Shown here piece by piece: positions 41,254 to 50,483 of a DNA stretch of 64,000 nucleotides. The DNA is from Chryseobacterium sp. SN22 (GTDB taxonomy: Bacteria; Bacteroidota; Bacteroidia; Flavobacteriales; Weeksellaceae). Numbering within the stretch: the first letter of the stretch is position 1; every line of letters begins with the position of its first letter. A program made the position numbers and the translations under genes. The notes beneath the pieces were generated by a model, which had not been told where the DNA came from, did not search any database, and saw nothing but the letters and a program-made list of their open reading frames with translations. The stretch spans positions 124,001 to 188,000 of the forward strand of contig NZ_VTSX01000001.1 in NCBI RefSeq assembly GCF_008329705.1, read 5' to 3'.

Positions 41254-43701
41254 TTAAAAGTCCACAAAAATGTCCTTTTTAATGCTTTGATAGGCAGGGA
41301 TTTCCTCAAATTCTTTGATGCTGGCCAGCACAAGTTTTTTATATTCCTCATACTTTTTGCCTTTCGGAAGTTTGAGCATAATCTGAAACTGGTAGAGGTT
41401 ATTCAGCCTGGCAATCTGGGCTTTTTCCGGACCCAAAATACAGTCTTCCGGCAGGTATTTCCTGAGGACGGAACCCAAAAACTGGGAAGCGCGGTTGGCT
41501 TTGTCTTCGCGCCGGTGCTTCAGTTCGATCATGATTAGCTTTGTAAAAGGCGGATAATGGAACTTCTGGCGTTCCGTCAGGATATATTTGTAAATCCTGG
41601 CGGGATTGTGCATTTTGATCAGCTGAAAAACAGAATGTTCGGGATTGAAGGTCTGGATCAGGATTTTACCTTTTCCGGAAACCCTTCCCGCTCTTCCGGA
41701 AACCTGGGTAATCAGCTGATAGGCTCTTTCTTCCGCCCGGAAATCCTGTACGTATAATAAAGAATCCGCTTTGGGAATGGCCACCAGCTCAATATGATCG
41801 AAATCGAGGCCTTTGGAAATCATCTGGGTTCCGACCAGAATATCCGTTTCCCGGGCTTCGATTTTTTCGTACAGCTTTTCGTAGGCAAATTTTTTCCGCA
41901 TCGAATCCACGTCCATGCGGTCCACTTCATTGTCCGGAAACAGCTTGGAAACCTCTTCATGGATTTGTTCCACGCCTACTCCTCTTTCATTAAGGTTTTC
42001 GGAGTGGCATTTCGGGCAGGTTTTCGGTTTGGAAGCCCGCTGGCCGCAATAATGGCATTTCATTTCATTGGCTGCCTTATGATAAGTCATCACCACATCA
42101 CAGTTGGAGCAGTAATTCACATATCCGCATGTCTCGCATTCCACCACATTGGCATAACCCCGGCGGTTGTGAAGCACAATGGTCTGATTCCGTTCTTCCA
42201 GTACCTTTTTTATCTCATCGATCAGGTGCAGCGAAAAATTTCCGGATACTTTTTTGGAATCCTGGGCTTCTTTGAAATTGATGATTTCGTATTCCGGGAG
42301 ACTGACCTTGCCGAAGCGTTCTTCCAGGGAAATATATTTCATTTTATCTTTGCGGGCGTTGTAATAGCTCTCGACAGAAGGCGTTGCCGAACCTAAAATC
42401 ACATTTGCACGGTAAAAATTCCCCAGCACCAAAGCCGCATCTTTCGCATTGAAATAAGGGGAAACTTCCCTTGGCCTGTAGGCAGAATCATGTTCTTCAT
42501 CCACGACAATCAGGCCTAAATTTTTGAACGGCAGAAACAGGGAATTCCGGGTTCCGATAAGGATCCTGATGTCGTTCTGCCGGATTCGGCGCCACACTTC
42601 CACCCTTTCAAAATCGGTAAGTTTCTGGTGGTAAAAACCGAGCTGACGGCCGTATTTCTTTTCCAGCCGCTGGGTGATTTGTTTGGTCAGGGATATTTCA
42701 GGAAGCAGGAACAGGACATTTTTCCCTTCGTTAATGCATTCTTCGATTTTCTCTAAATACAGATGTGTCTTTCCCGATGAAGTAACTCCATGAAGCAGAA
42801 CGTTTTTCCCTTCTTCAAAGGCTTCATCAATTTCTGTTCTTGCCGATTCCTGGGCTTCGGAAAGTTCTTCAAGTTCCTCTATTTCACCTTCATAGCTTTC
42901 CAGCCGGTCTTTCTGCATATAATATTCCTCCACCAGATTTTTATTGGTTAAAGCTCTAAAATGCGAACTTCCGAAATATCCGTCTTCGAAAAGGTCTGCT
43001 TTTTTGAGGTGAGAATCCGGGTTTTCGGTCTGCTTTTCCAGGATGTGGAGGAAAAGGTCTTTCTGCTTTTTGGCTTTGTTCAGCTTCAAAAGAATCTCCG
43101 TCAGGTTCTGATTCTGCAGGACGCTATCCTTGATCTTTACGTAGGCAACTTCTTTCGCCTTGTATTTTTCCGCAATCTTTTCGTCGATTTCAATGTATTG
43201 CAGATCAATTAATGAATTAACGGTTTTGATGATGTCTTTTTTCGGAATAAACGCTTCGATATCGGTAAGGTTGATGAGCTGGCGGACTTCCAAAGCCTGA
43301 ATAAGGTACATTTCGTTGACATCCAGGTTTTCAAAATCGACGGTAACGTTCGGTTTCAGCTTCAGGTAGGTTTCGCTTTCCAGCTTCAGGGAAGAAGGGA
43401 ATGCAAAACGGTAGATCTCACCCAGCCCGCACAGGTAGTACTCGGACAGCCAGTTCCAGAACCGGATCTGCTCTTCAGGAACGATCGGCTGATCATCCAG
43501 CAGACTGATGACTTCTTTTGCAATAAACGTTTCGGGCGCATTGTCGTGAAGCTCAAACACAATTCCCGTATAAATTTTCTTTCCGCCGAACGGAACCAAA
43601 ACCCGCATTCCGATCTGGATTCCGGCTATTAATTCTTCAGGAACTTTATAGGTAAAAGATCCTTTCAGGTTCAACGGTAAAATAATCTGGGCGTAATTCA
43701 A
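41254..43701 (-). CDS. priA: primosomal protein N' (replication restart helicase)
   Basis: An 815-residue superfamily 2 helicase. Walker A is GVTSSGKT (305-312) and the DEAH-type box is VDEEHD. Eight cysteines in the zinc-binding insert follow (CETCGYVNYCSNCD, then CHYCGQ, CPKCHSE). The start is TTG at 43701 (MNYAQIILPLNLKGSFTYKV); the frame upstream has a stop before any ATG. PriA reloads the replisome at stalled forks. Length is typical. It is monocistronic as far as can be seen. Confidence 0.95.
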   Translation of the reverse strand: MNYAQIILPLNLKGSFTYKVPEELIAGIQIGMRVLVPFGGKKIYTGIVFELHDNAPETFIAKEVISLLDDQPIVPEEQIRFWNWLSEYYLCGLGEIYRFAFPSSLKLESETYLKLKPNVTVDFENLDVNEMYLIQALEVRQLINLTDIEAFIPKKDIIKTVNSLIDLQYIEIDEKIAEKYKAKEVAYVKIKDSVLQNQNLTEILLKLNKAKKQKDLFLHILEKQTENPDSHLKKADLFEDGYFGSSHFRALTNKNLVEEYYMQKDRLESYEGEIEELEELSEAQESARTEIDEAFEEGKNVLLHGVTSSGKTHLYLEKIEECINEGKNVLFLLPEISLTKQITQRLEKKYGRQLGFYHQKLTDFERVEVWRRIRQNDIRILIGTRNSLFLPFKNLGLIVVDEEHDSAYRPREVSPYFNAKDAALVLGNFYRANVILGSATPSVESYYNARKDKMKYISLEERFGKVSLPEYEIINFKEAQDSKKVSGNFSLHLIDEIKKVLEERNQTIVLHNRRGYANVVECETCGYVNYCSNCDVVMTYHKAANEMKCHYCGQRASKPKTCPKCHSENLNERGVGVEQIHEEVSKLFPDNEVDRMDVDSMRKKFAYEKLYEKIEARETDILVGTQMISKGLDFDHIELVAIPKADSLLYVQDFRAEERAYQLITQVSGRAGRVSGKGKILIQTFNPEHSVFQLIKMHNPARIYKYILTERQKFHYPPFTKLIMIELKHRREDKANRASQFLGSVLRKYLPEDCILGPEKAQIARLNNLYQFQIMLKLPKGKKYEEYKKLVLASIKEFEEIPAYQSIKKDIFVDF

Positions 43702-43972
43702 GGGAAATATTTAAAATGTAAAATTAAAATTTTCCTGAGAGAAGTGCAATTTTTAAGGGAGGTAAATGGGAGTATTTTCTATTTTTCCGGGGAAGACTGA
43801 TTTATTTTTAAACGCGGGTTTGTAAAGAATTCATTTGATATTGATATGCCCATTTTTCGTTCGCAAAGGCGTTTAACTGCGCCGAATCTTCGATTTTACT
43901 CAGCAAATGGAGCAGAACCGGTAAGTTTGTTTCTGTTAAATTCTGCGTAAATATGAAGCTGAGGCAGACTGT

Positions 43973-44084
43973 CCTAGCCCGGATAGGAACGGCATCCTTT
44001 TTTGTTTTTTTGCTGGCTATATCCATTATGGTCCTAAAATACTGAAAAACAAAAAAGATACAGTGGATAGCCGGATTAAGCTCC
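43973..44084 (+). ncRNA. conserved intergenic element with variable hairpin, copy 1
   Basis: The ends CCTAGCCCGGAT (43973) and TGGATAGCCGGATTAAGCTC (44064-44083) are shared with the element at 57809-57934. In between, CTTTTTTG (43997) pairs with CAAAAAAG (44050) to form the base of a longer AT-rich hairpin, with ATCC before it and GGAT after it as a second pairing. It lies between priA and the AEC transporter gene. From memory this kind of element is widespread between genes in flavobacteria and may belong to a named RNA family such as Flavo-1; that is unverified. Confidence 0.5.
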
Positions 44085-44146
44085 TTACAAGCAGAAGGTT
44101 TGAGAGTTAGAGAGTTTGCAAGTTTGAAGGTTAGGGTTATTTTGGA

Positions 44147-45055
44147 TTAAAAGAAGAATTCCGTCAATCGGTACCAGATGGCAGAGGTGAAAAGGCCGGC
44201 GATGATGCTGAAACCTATTGTTAAATTGGTGAGTTTTGTATTCAATCTGAATGGTTCTGCGATGATGCTTGCGGTAAGAACCGTCGGCATTGCGGCTTCA
44301 AATACGGTGATTTTTGCCACATTGCCTTTGATGCCGGCAATTAAAGCAAGGCCTAAAACCAATGTCGGAGCCAGAATCAGCTTGTAGAACATGGAAACAG
44401 ACATCTGGGGAATGAATTTTTTCCAGCCGTTGAATTTCAGCTGAAGCCCTACAGAAAATAGAGCCAGCGGGCTTACGGTTGCCGCAAGCTTGTCAAAAAA
44501 AGGTTCTGCCGATGAGAAATCGATAAACCTTGACAGAACCAGGGCCGCAATGCAACCGATGAGCGGCGGAAAGGTAATGAGCCTTTTCAGGATAAACTTT
44601 GTACTTACTTCTCCGGATCGGCCTCCTCCTTTTACAGCAGCGATGATGCCCAGTGTCGAAAGGGCCAGAAACATGGTCTGGTCACAGATCACGGCAATGC
44701 TTAAAAGGTTTTCACCGTAAAATGCGGCCACCAGCGGGAAGCCGATAAACGAAGTATTGCTGTACCCACTGATGAGTTCCAGCGTACTTTGAGAACGCCC
44801 GGAGTAGCCTTTGTAACGGCTGTAAAACTTCATAAAGAAAAAACAGAAGACCGAGATGAGGAAGGTAGCGACGATGGGAAAGAGCATTTCAGCCGTCCAC
44901 TGCACTTTCGGAAGGTATTTGAACGAAACGGCAGGAAGCGCCAGATAGAGGATCCAGGTGTTGATGCCTTTATGTGCATCGGGGTGGATGGATTTTGTTG
45001 CCTTGAACACCATTCCCGCGATGATGCATACTGCAATCAGAACAAAATTGACCAT
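44147..45055 (-). CDS. AEC-family (auxin efflux carrier-like) transporter
   Basis: A 302-residue membrane protein with about ten hydrophobic segments in two halves, matching AEC transporters: PDAHKGINTWILYLALPAVSF near the start, SGYSNTSFIGFPLV in the middle and EAAMPTVLTASIIAEPF in the second half. Characterised bacterial members carry malate or other organic anions. The substrate here is unknown. Its start lies 45 bp from the convergent-direction small membrane protein at 45100, same strand, so they might be co-transcribed. Confidence 0.88.
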   Translation of the reverse strand: MVNFVLIAVCIIAGMVFKATKSIHPDAHKGINTWILYLALPAVSFKYLPKVQWTAEMLFPIVATFLISVFCFFFMKFYSRYKGYSGRSQSTLELISGYSNTSFIGFPLVAAFYGENLLSIAVICDQTMFLALSTLGIIAAVKGGGRSGEVSTKFILKRLITFPPLIGCIAALVLSRFIDFSSAEPFFDKLAATVSPLALFSVGLQLKFNGWKKFIPQMSVSMFYKLILAPTLVLGLALIAGIKGNVAKITVFEAAMPTVLTASIIAEPFRLNTKLTNLTIGFSIIAGLFTSAIWYRLTEFFF

Positions 45056-45099
45056 ACTTCAGAATCTGCGGCAAAGGTACGGCTGAAAATTCTATTTCT

Positions 45100-45735
45100 T
45101 TAAATTTTGGAGCGAAGTTTCCTCCATTTTTCTGCGATAAATACCATGAATTTCAAAATAACCGCTGTTAAAACAACCAATATCATTGACGGAAAACTGA
45201 GCAACCGGAGGAAAAAGCTCTGCTCGACGATTTTTTCCTTTGTGCCGGATAATTTCCAGATTGCAGGAAAGCGGGTACCCAGATTTCCATATTTTTCGTG
45301 GTTGCGGGTAATAAAAAATGTATTGACTTTCTTTATTTTCGCTGTCCCGTCATCGTAGAAACTAAAACTTTCTTTTCGTTCGGAAGAAGGATATACCGTA
45401 ACTTTCCTACCCGTCTGCCTTGTTACGATGATGTTATTGCGGGTATCAATGCCCAGGTGAAACGGTTTTCCCGATGTATCTTTTACCCTGAAAGATTCTA
45501 TAAAGTTTCCTGCTCTGTCGTATTTTTGAATAATCGAATAGAAATCATCACCTATATAGATATTCTCATGGCTATCAACAACGAATCCGGCAAAATCATT
45601 AATTGGCAGTTCGGTTTTTATTTTAAAATCGGTCCATGTTATAATAGCTTTTGGTATGAATATCAAGAAGAATATAAAAAACACGAAATCGGAGATTTTC
45701 TTTATTATTTTCATATACGAATCCATATTATTCAT
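45100..45735 (-). CDS. membrane protein with NHL-like beta-propeller fragment
   Basis: A 211-residue protein with an N-terminal membrane segment (FVFFIFFLIFIPKAI), an extracytoplasmic part with NHL-like strands (GFVVDSHENIYIGDD, IQKYDRAGNFIESFR, LGIDTRNNIIVTRQ), and a C-terminal membrane segment (FPSMILVVLTAVILKFMVFI). Its first ATG overlaps the beta-mannosidase stop by 8 bp, suggesting coupling; ATGs at 45726 and 45714 are alternatives. Only two to three blades are present, far too few for a closed propeller. Function unknown. Confidence 0.65.
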   Translation of the reverse strand: MNNMDSYMKIIKKISDFVFFIFFLIFIPKAIITWTDFKIKTELPINDFAGFVVDSHENIYIGDDFYSIIQKYDRAGNFIESFRVKDTSGKPFHLGIDTRNNIIVTRQTGRKVTVYPSSERKESFSFYDDGTAKIKKVNTFFITRNHEKYGNLGTRFPAIWKLSGTKEKIVEQSFFLRLLSFPSMILVVLTAVILKFMVFIAEKWRKLRSKI

Positions 45736-48199
45736 TCATCGTATCCCAAAGGCTCATTACCTCAATTCTTTCCAAAGGTTCTGATAGGATAATCCTTTTG
45801 GATGTATTCGGAAGCAAATCGAAGAAGTTATCGCTGAAGTGGGTATTTCCGATGAGATAAACATCTCTTGCCAGGACATCGGTGGAGATTTCGATTTCGG
45901 TAGTGGAGATCTTTTTGATCTGAATGGCCGGCCTGGAAAGTTTGAGGTCTTTCGGACGGCTGAAATAAAACAGTTTTTCCGCTTTTCCGGCAGACCCGTT
46001 AAAAGCAAGCCTTAAAACCGAACGGGATAAATCAAATTCAGCAAATTCAGATTTTTCTATTGTCAGATGCTTACCCGATGAATTGGCAGGTAAGTGATCG
46101 GCAGCATCCAAAACCCATAATGGCTGTCCCTCAAAACTTAAAAGTTCTACCTGTAAACCTCCATCGAAGTCAGTTAATGCGTCATTTAACAGGTAAATAT
46201 CATACGCTTTTTCTTTTTCCTCCACTAAGATGGCAACCTCTTCAAAACTTCTTTTCACCTGGTAATGCAGGGCTTTCCAGTTGCCCAGATAATCAATGGA
46301 CGACCACGAAACGACCGGCCAGCAATCGTTGAGCTGCCAGTACAGGGTTCCCATGTTGTAAGGCCTGGCGCGGCGGTGGGCTTCAATGGCAATCTGCATG
46401 CCGCGTGCCTGAAGCAACTGGGAAATGTAGTTGTATTTCACAAAATCTTCCGGCACTACATAATCGCGTTTCATATAGTTGTTGATGATTTCCCAGCCTC
46501 TCGAATGCTTTTCGTGGGCTTTGATGGTTCCGTTCTGTAAGCTTAAATCCGGTTTTCCTGAGAACATTGATTTTGTGGTTTCCAGCGTCGGCATTCCCTG
46601 GAAGCCATATTCCGAAGCAAAACGCGGTACCTTTTCATTAAAAATTTCAAACGGCTGTTCGCCCCACCAGACGCCCCAGTAATGGGAATCGCCTTCCGTC
46701 AGGCTTTCTTTGTGTCCCCAGCCGATGGACGGAGAACTCGGCCAGTAAATTTGTTTATCGGCCGTTGCGTATTTTTTGATGGCGTCAGGGATTACCTCAT
46801 GAAAGATGGTTTTGTAATCTTTCCAGACCTGTACCGAATCCTCTTTTGAATAGCTTAATTGCTTTTGGTAGCCCCAATTGACGATGGCTTCATTGATCTC
46901 ATTGTTTCCGCACCATATAGCCAGCGAAGGATGGTTCTGAAGCCTTTCGATCTGGTCTTTCACTTCCGCTTCCAGATTTTCCCGGAAATTTTCATCAGCC
47001 GGATAAAAGCTTCCGGCAAACATAAAATCCTGCCAGACCAAAATCCCGTTTTCGTCACAGGCCTTGTAAAATTCATCGTCTTCGTAAATGCCGCCGCCCC
47101 ATACGCGGATCATGTTCATATGGGCCTCTTTACAGTCTCTGATCAGCTTCTGATATCTTTCTTTGGTCATGCGGGGAGAAAAGCTGTCCCCTGGAATCCA
47201 GTTCGTTCCTTTGGCAAACATCGGCTGGCCGTTTACTTTAAAGTAAAACGATTTTCCTTTGGCATCTTTTTCCTGAATTAATTCTATTATTCTCAGTCCG
47301 ATCCGCTCTTTTTTTTCAGTGATGATCTTTGAATCTTTCTGTAGGGTGATTTTAATGTCATACAGTGTTGGTTGTCCCCACCCATTCGGCTGCCAGAATT
47401 TTGGGTTCCGGATCTGATACGGCAATGAAATGATGTTGATCCCGGATTTTAAAGCAATATCCTGAATCTGATTATTGATGGAAAGGGTATATTTTCCGGC
47501 ATTCTGTGCAAAGATTTCTGCATGAACGGACAGATCTGCTTTCTGTGGTGTGAGTCTTACCTGTTCGATCTTTACGGTTTCAAGTTGAGCCTCATTCCAG
47601 AACCTGAGGCTGACGTCTTTCCAGATTCCCGCCGTCACTAACCTCGGGCCCCAGTCCCACCCGAATTGATATTGTGCCTTCCTCACAAAACTTCTCGGCG
47701 ATTCCGGTAGGGTAAAAGGAATTTTTTGGGCCAATTCTTTTCCAACCCTTACAGCAGATCTGAATTTCACCTGAAGCCTATTTTCACCCTGCTTTAAATA
47801 GGACTTGGCCGGAATGGCCCATGTTCTGAACATATTGTCCGTTTTTTTCAGCAGTTTTCCGTTCAGATAAATTTCAGCGAAAGTATCCAGTCCGTCAAAT
47901 ACCAGATCAATATGCTGGTTCTTTAGCTCTGCATCAGAAACGATAAACTGAGTCTGATAATCCCAGTCTTCATTTTCCACCCACTGTGCTTTTTTTTCGT
48001 TTTCGTCTTTGTATGGATCGGGAATGACGTTATTGTTCATCAGGTCCAGATGAACCGTCCCCGGAACTTTAGCCGAAAGCCACTTACTGTCTTTTGTATT
48101 TTTAAACTGCCAATCCTGAGAAGACAGAGAACGTTCTTTGATCTGGGCATTTACCAAAAACTGAATAAAAAAGGAAGAAAAAAGTAAAATTTTGTTCAT
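45728..48199 (-). CDS. exported beta-mannosidase (GH2)
   Basis: An 823-residue glycoside hydrolase family 2 enzyme. It has a signal peptide (1-18), an N-terminal sugar-binding domain (GTVHLDLMNNNVIPDPY; FDGLDTFAEIYLNG), an immunoglobulin-like domain, and a TIM barrel with acid/base Glu434 (GNNE, 431-434) and nucleophile Glu530 (SEYGFQG). The RVWGGGIYEDDEFY and PYNMGTLYWQLNDCWPV segments are characteristic of beta-mannosidases. It removes terminal beta-1,4-mannose, as in the core of N-glycans after trimming. It opens a group with glycosylasparaginase and hexosaminidase, separated by a 506-bp gap. Confidence 0.93.
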   Translation of the reverse strand: MNKILLFSSFFIQFLVNAQIKERSLSSQDWQFKNTKDSKWLSAKVPGTVHLDLMNNNVIPDPYKDENEKKAQWVENEDWDYQTQFIVSDAELKNQHIDLVFDGLDTFAEIYLNGKLLKKTDNMFRTWAIPAKSYLKQGENRLQVKFRSAVRVGKELAQKIPFTLPESPRSFVRKAQYQFGWDWGPRLVTAGIWKDVSLRFWNEAQLETVKIEQVRLTPQKADLSVHAEIFAQNAGKYTLSINNQIQDIALKSGINIISLPYQIRNPKFWQPNGWGQPTLYDIKITLQKDSKIITEKKERIGLRIIELIQEKDAKGKSFYFKVNGQPMFAKGTNWIPGDSFSPRMTKERYQKLIRDCKEAHMNMIRVWGGGIYEDDEFYKACDENGILVWQDFMFAGSFYPADENFRENLEAEVKDQIERLQNHPSLAIWCGNNEINEAIVNWGYQKQLSYSKEDSVQVWKDYKTIFHEVIPDAIKKYATADKQIYWPSSPSIGWGHKESLTEGDSHYWGVWWGEQPFEIFNEKVPRFASEYGFQGMPTLETTKSMFSGKPDLSLQNGTIKAHEKHSRGWEIINNYMKRDYVVPEDFVKYNYISQLLQARGMQIAIEAHRRARPYNMGTLYWQLNDCWPVVSWSSIDYLGNWKALHYQVKRSFEEVAILVEEKEKAYDIYLLNDALTDFDGGLQVELLSFEGQPLWVLDAADHLPANSSGKHLTIEKSEFAEFDLSRSVLRLAFNGSAGKAEKLFYFSRPKDLKLSRPAIQIKKISTTEIEISTDVLARDVYLIGNTHFSDNFFDLLPNTSKRIILSEPLERIEVMSLWDTMNE

Positions 48200-48705
48200 T
48201 ATAATTTTTTTAATGACTCTATTATAAGTTGCAGGGCTTATGTGGATTTCTTAATCACAAAAGCTGTTAATACATGAGAAACATAAGATGTAAAGATAAA
48301 TTTTTACGCATATTTTAGAGCATTAAAGAAGAAAATCAAAGATTTCAATAATGTTATGGTGCCGGTGGCTGAGCGGAGCCGAAGCCACGCATTATGTGAG
48401 AAATATTTATCACAAAGCTTTTTTAATACATTAGGAATAAAGATAAATTTTTGAAAACAGAAATACCAGAGAAGTCTTTAAAATCACACATCTATTGATG
48501 ATTGGCTGTAAACATTTTTCATGATCTTATGGTTAAAAACATAGTTTCGAGCGCTCAGCCACCGAACAGCAGTTAAGCATAATGCAAAAAAATCTTTTGA
48601 CTTTTCTTCTGTGTTTTAAAATACTTTCAAAGCAGGAAAACTCTAATTTTATGTGGCTCATGTGTTAAAAAGCTTTTGTAAACCGTTAATCAGATAAATT
48701 TAAGT
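48200..48705. repeat. intergenic stretch with dispersed hairpin repeats
   Basis: No gene. A REP-like hairpin, GTGGCT (48365-48370) and AGCCAC (48383-48388), encloses GAGCGGAGCCGA; CCGGTGGCTGAGCGG inside it is the inverse of 31187-31201, and CGCTCAGCCACCG recurs at 48552-48564. Several segments (ACATAAG, AAAGCTTTTnT, AATCAAAGATTT) recur in the 31.0-31.3 and 22.8-23.1 kb gaps. Confidence 0.65.
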
Positions 48706-49368
48706 TCACTTAGTTTTCAAAGCCACAACTTCTTCTGCACTGGCAAAAGCACTGCCATCCGTAATAGCAGACGAATGGAAATACTCTGCTTTGGTAAATT
48801 CCCTGATTTCTTCAATATTCGTTGAGCGCAGGCCACCGCCGACCAGGATTTCAATTCTCCCGGCGGACAGTTCCACCAGCTTTTCCAGGTTTTCTCTGCC
48901 TTCGGAGACATTGGGTTTCTGACCGGAAGTAAGGATGGTGGTGAATCCGCAGCCGATGACCTTTTCCAATGACTGTCCAAGGTCTTTGGCCCGGTCGAAA
49001 GCCCGGTGGAAAGTACACGGACAGGGTTGAGCCAGTTCCACTAATTCTTTATTCTGTAAAGTATTTACCTCATCATTTTCATCTAAAATTCCAAATACAA
49101 AGCCGTCCACCGACAATGATTTTAAAAGAATCAGATCGGATTTCATCTGTTCGAATTCTTCATCGGAATAGGTAAAATCTCCTCCGCGCGGACGGATCAT
49201 CACAAATATCGGAATGCTGATTTTTTCACGCAACTGTTTTACGGTTTCAAAGTTCGGTGTGGTTCCGCCTTCGCTTAATCCGTCACACAATTCGATCCGG
49301 TCGGCTCCATTTTCAAAAGCGATGATGGCAGATTCCGGGTTGAAGCAGGCTATTTCTATTTTTGACAT
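48706..49368 (-). CDS. cutC: CutC-family protein
   Basis: A 220-residue TIM-barrel protein using ATG 49368 (MSKIEIACFNPESAIIA); a TTG at 49380 is less likely. Motifs include GADRIELCDGLSEGGTTPNF, MIRPRGGDF and FHRAFDRAKD. CutC was named for copper tolerance in E. coli, but that role is disputed and the real function is uncertain. In Bacteroidota it is very often beside glycosidases and glycosylasparaginase, as here, which hints at sugar or glycopeptide metabolism. It follows the glycosylasparaginase gene by 35 bp on the same strand. Confidence 0.92.
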   Translation of the reverse strand: MSKIEIACFNPESAIIAFENGADRIELCDGLSEGGTTPNFETVKQLREKISIPIFVMIRPRGGDFTYSDEEFEQMKSDLILLKSLSVDGFVFGILDENDEVNTLQNKELVELAQPCPCTFHRAFDRAKDLGQSLEKVIGCGFTTILTSGQKPNVSEGRENLEKLVELSAGRIEILVGGGLRSTNIEEIREFTKAEYFHSSAITDGSAFASAEEVVALKTK

Positions 49369-49403
49369 CTGAGGGTTCAAAGTTAATGTTCAAGATTCAG
49401 GGT

Positions 49404-50399
49404 TTATTTCAAAGCAAATCCGGGTTTTTCCAGACGGTTTCCCTTTTGGTCGTGTACAGCAAAGCTGAACCCGTCCTGAATGCAGTAAGAGCCGTACTCT
49501 CCTTTTTTATTAAGAGCGATAAAACCAACCTGAATGTCTTTCAGATTTTTATTTCTTCTTCTGGTAATCTGTACGATGCGTTCTACTGCTTCTCTGCAGG
49601 CCTGTTGCGGTGTTTTTCCCTGACGCATCAGTTCCACTACCAGATGGGTTCCCACCATCCTGATCACTTCCTCGCCATGGCCGGTTGCCGTGGCTGCCCC
49701 TACTTCATTGTCCACAAATAATCCGGCCCCGATAATCGGGGAATCGCCAACCCTGCCGTGCATTTTGAAGGCCATTCCACTCGTGGTACATGCCCCGGAA
49801 AGGTTTCCCTGGGCATCCAGAGCGATCATTCCGATGGTATCGTGGTTTTCGATATTGACGACCGGCATGTATTTGCTGTCTTTCAGCCACTCTTTCCATT
49901 CCTTTTCGGATTCGGGAGTGAGCAGACTTTCTTTTTTAAACCCCTGCGATACAGCGAACTGCAAGGCGCCGTCGCCCACCAGCATCACGTGCGGCGTTTT
50001 TTCCATGACCGCCCGGGCTACTGAAATCGGGTTTTTAATATTTTCGAGGCAGGCTACCGAACCGATGTTGTAGTTTTCATCCATAATGCAGGCATCCAGC
50101 GTTACCCTTCCGTCCCTGTCCGGCCGGCCGCCATAGCCTACGCTTCTCTCGGTAGGATCATCTTCCACCAAACGCACTCCTCTCTCCACAGAATCCAAAG
50201 CTCTCCCACCTTTGCCAAGGGTTTTCCAGGCTTCCTCATTGGCTCTCAATCCAAAATCCCAGGTAGACAGGACGATGGGTTTATTGATGGTTCTATCATT
50301 AATTGCAGTCGTATTCTTTGCTATCAGATCGAGCGGATTCAATAACAAAGCGGATGATGCAATGGCGGTGTTTTTTATAAATTTTCTGCGTGAAGACAT
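49404..50399 (-). CDS. N4-(beta-N-acetylglucosaminyl)-L-asparaginase (glycosylasparaginase)
   Basis: A 331-residue Ntn-hydrolase precursor. A twin-arginine-like leader (SRRKFIKNTAIASSALLL) targets export. Autoproteolysis is expected before the catalytic Thr188 in ENHDTIGMIALD, giving two subunits. STWDFG, GRPDRDG and RVGDSPIIGAGLFVDNEVG match the flavobacterial enzyme of known structure. It cleaves the GlcNAc-Asn bond in free glycosylasparagine, the last step of N-glycoprotein breakdown. Lies between the hexosaminidase and cutC, same strand. Confidence 0.95.
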   Translation of the reverse strand: MSSRRKFIKNTAIASSALLLNPLDLIAKNTTAINDRTINKPIVLSTWDFGLRANEEAWKTLGKGGRALDSVERGVRLVEDDPTERSVGYGGRPDRDGRVTLDACIMDENYNIGSVACLENIKNPISVARAVMEKTPHVMLVGDGALQFAVSQGFKKESLLTPESEKEWKEWLKDSKYMPVVNIENHDTIGMIALDAQGNLSGACTTSGMAFKMHGRVGDSPIIGAGLFVDNEVGAATATGHGEEVIRMVGTHLVVELMRQGKTPQQACREAVERIVQITRRRNKNLKDIQVGFIALNKKGEYGSYCIQDGFSFAVHDQKGNRLEKPGFALK

Positions 50400-50483
50400 G
50401 GTGGTTTAAAGTTTAAGGTTCAGATTCAAGTTAAAAGTTCAGGGTTGAGATTTTCCGTCAGATAATTTTGAACTTTGAATTTA

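Noticed and set aside
41794-42396. 200-codon plus-strand frame opposite priA
   Set aside because: Antisense to conserved helicase motifs and zinc cysteines; shadow frame.
43808-44026. 72-codon minus-strand frame reading NLPVLLHLLSKIEDSAQLNA near its end
   Set aside because: The plausible part has no start codon of its own; the only ATG lies inside the repeat-like RNA element, so translation is doubtful, although the segment may be a gene remnant.
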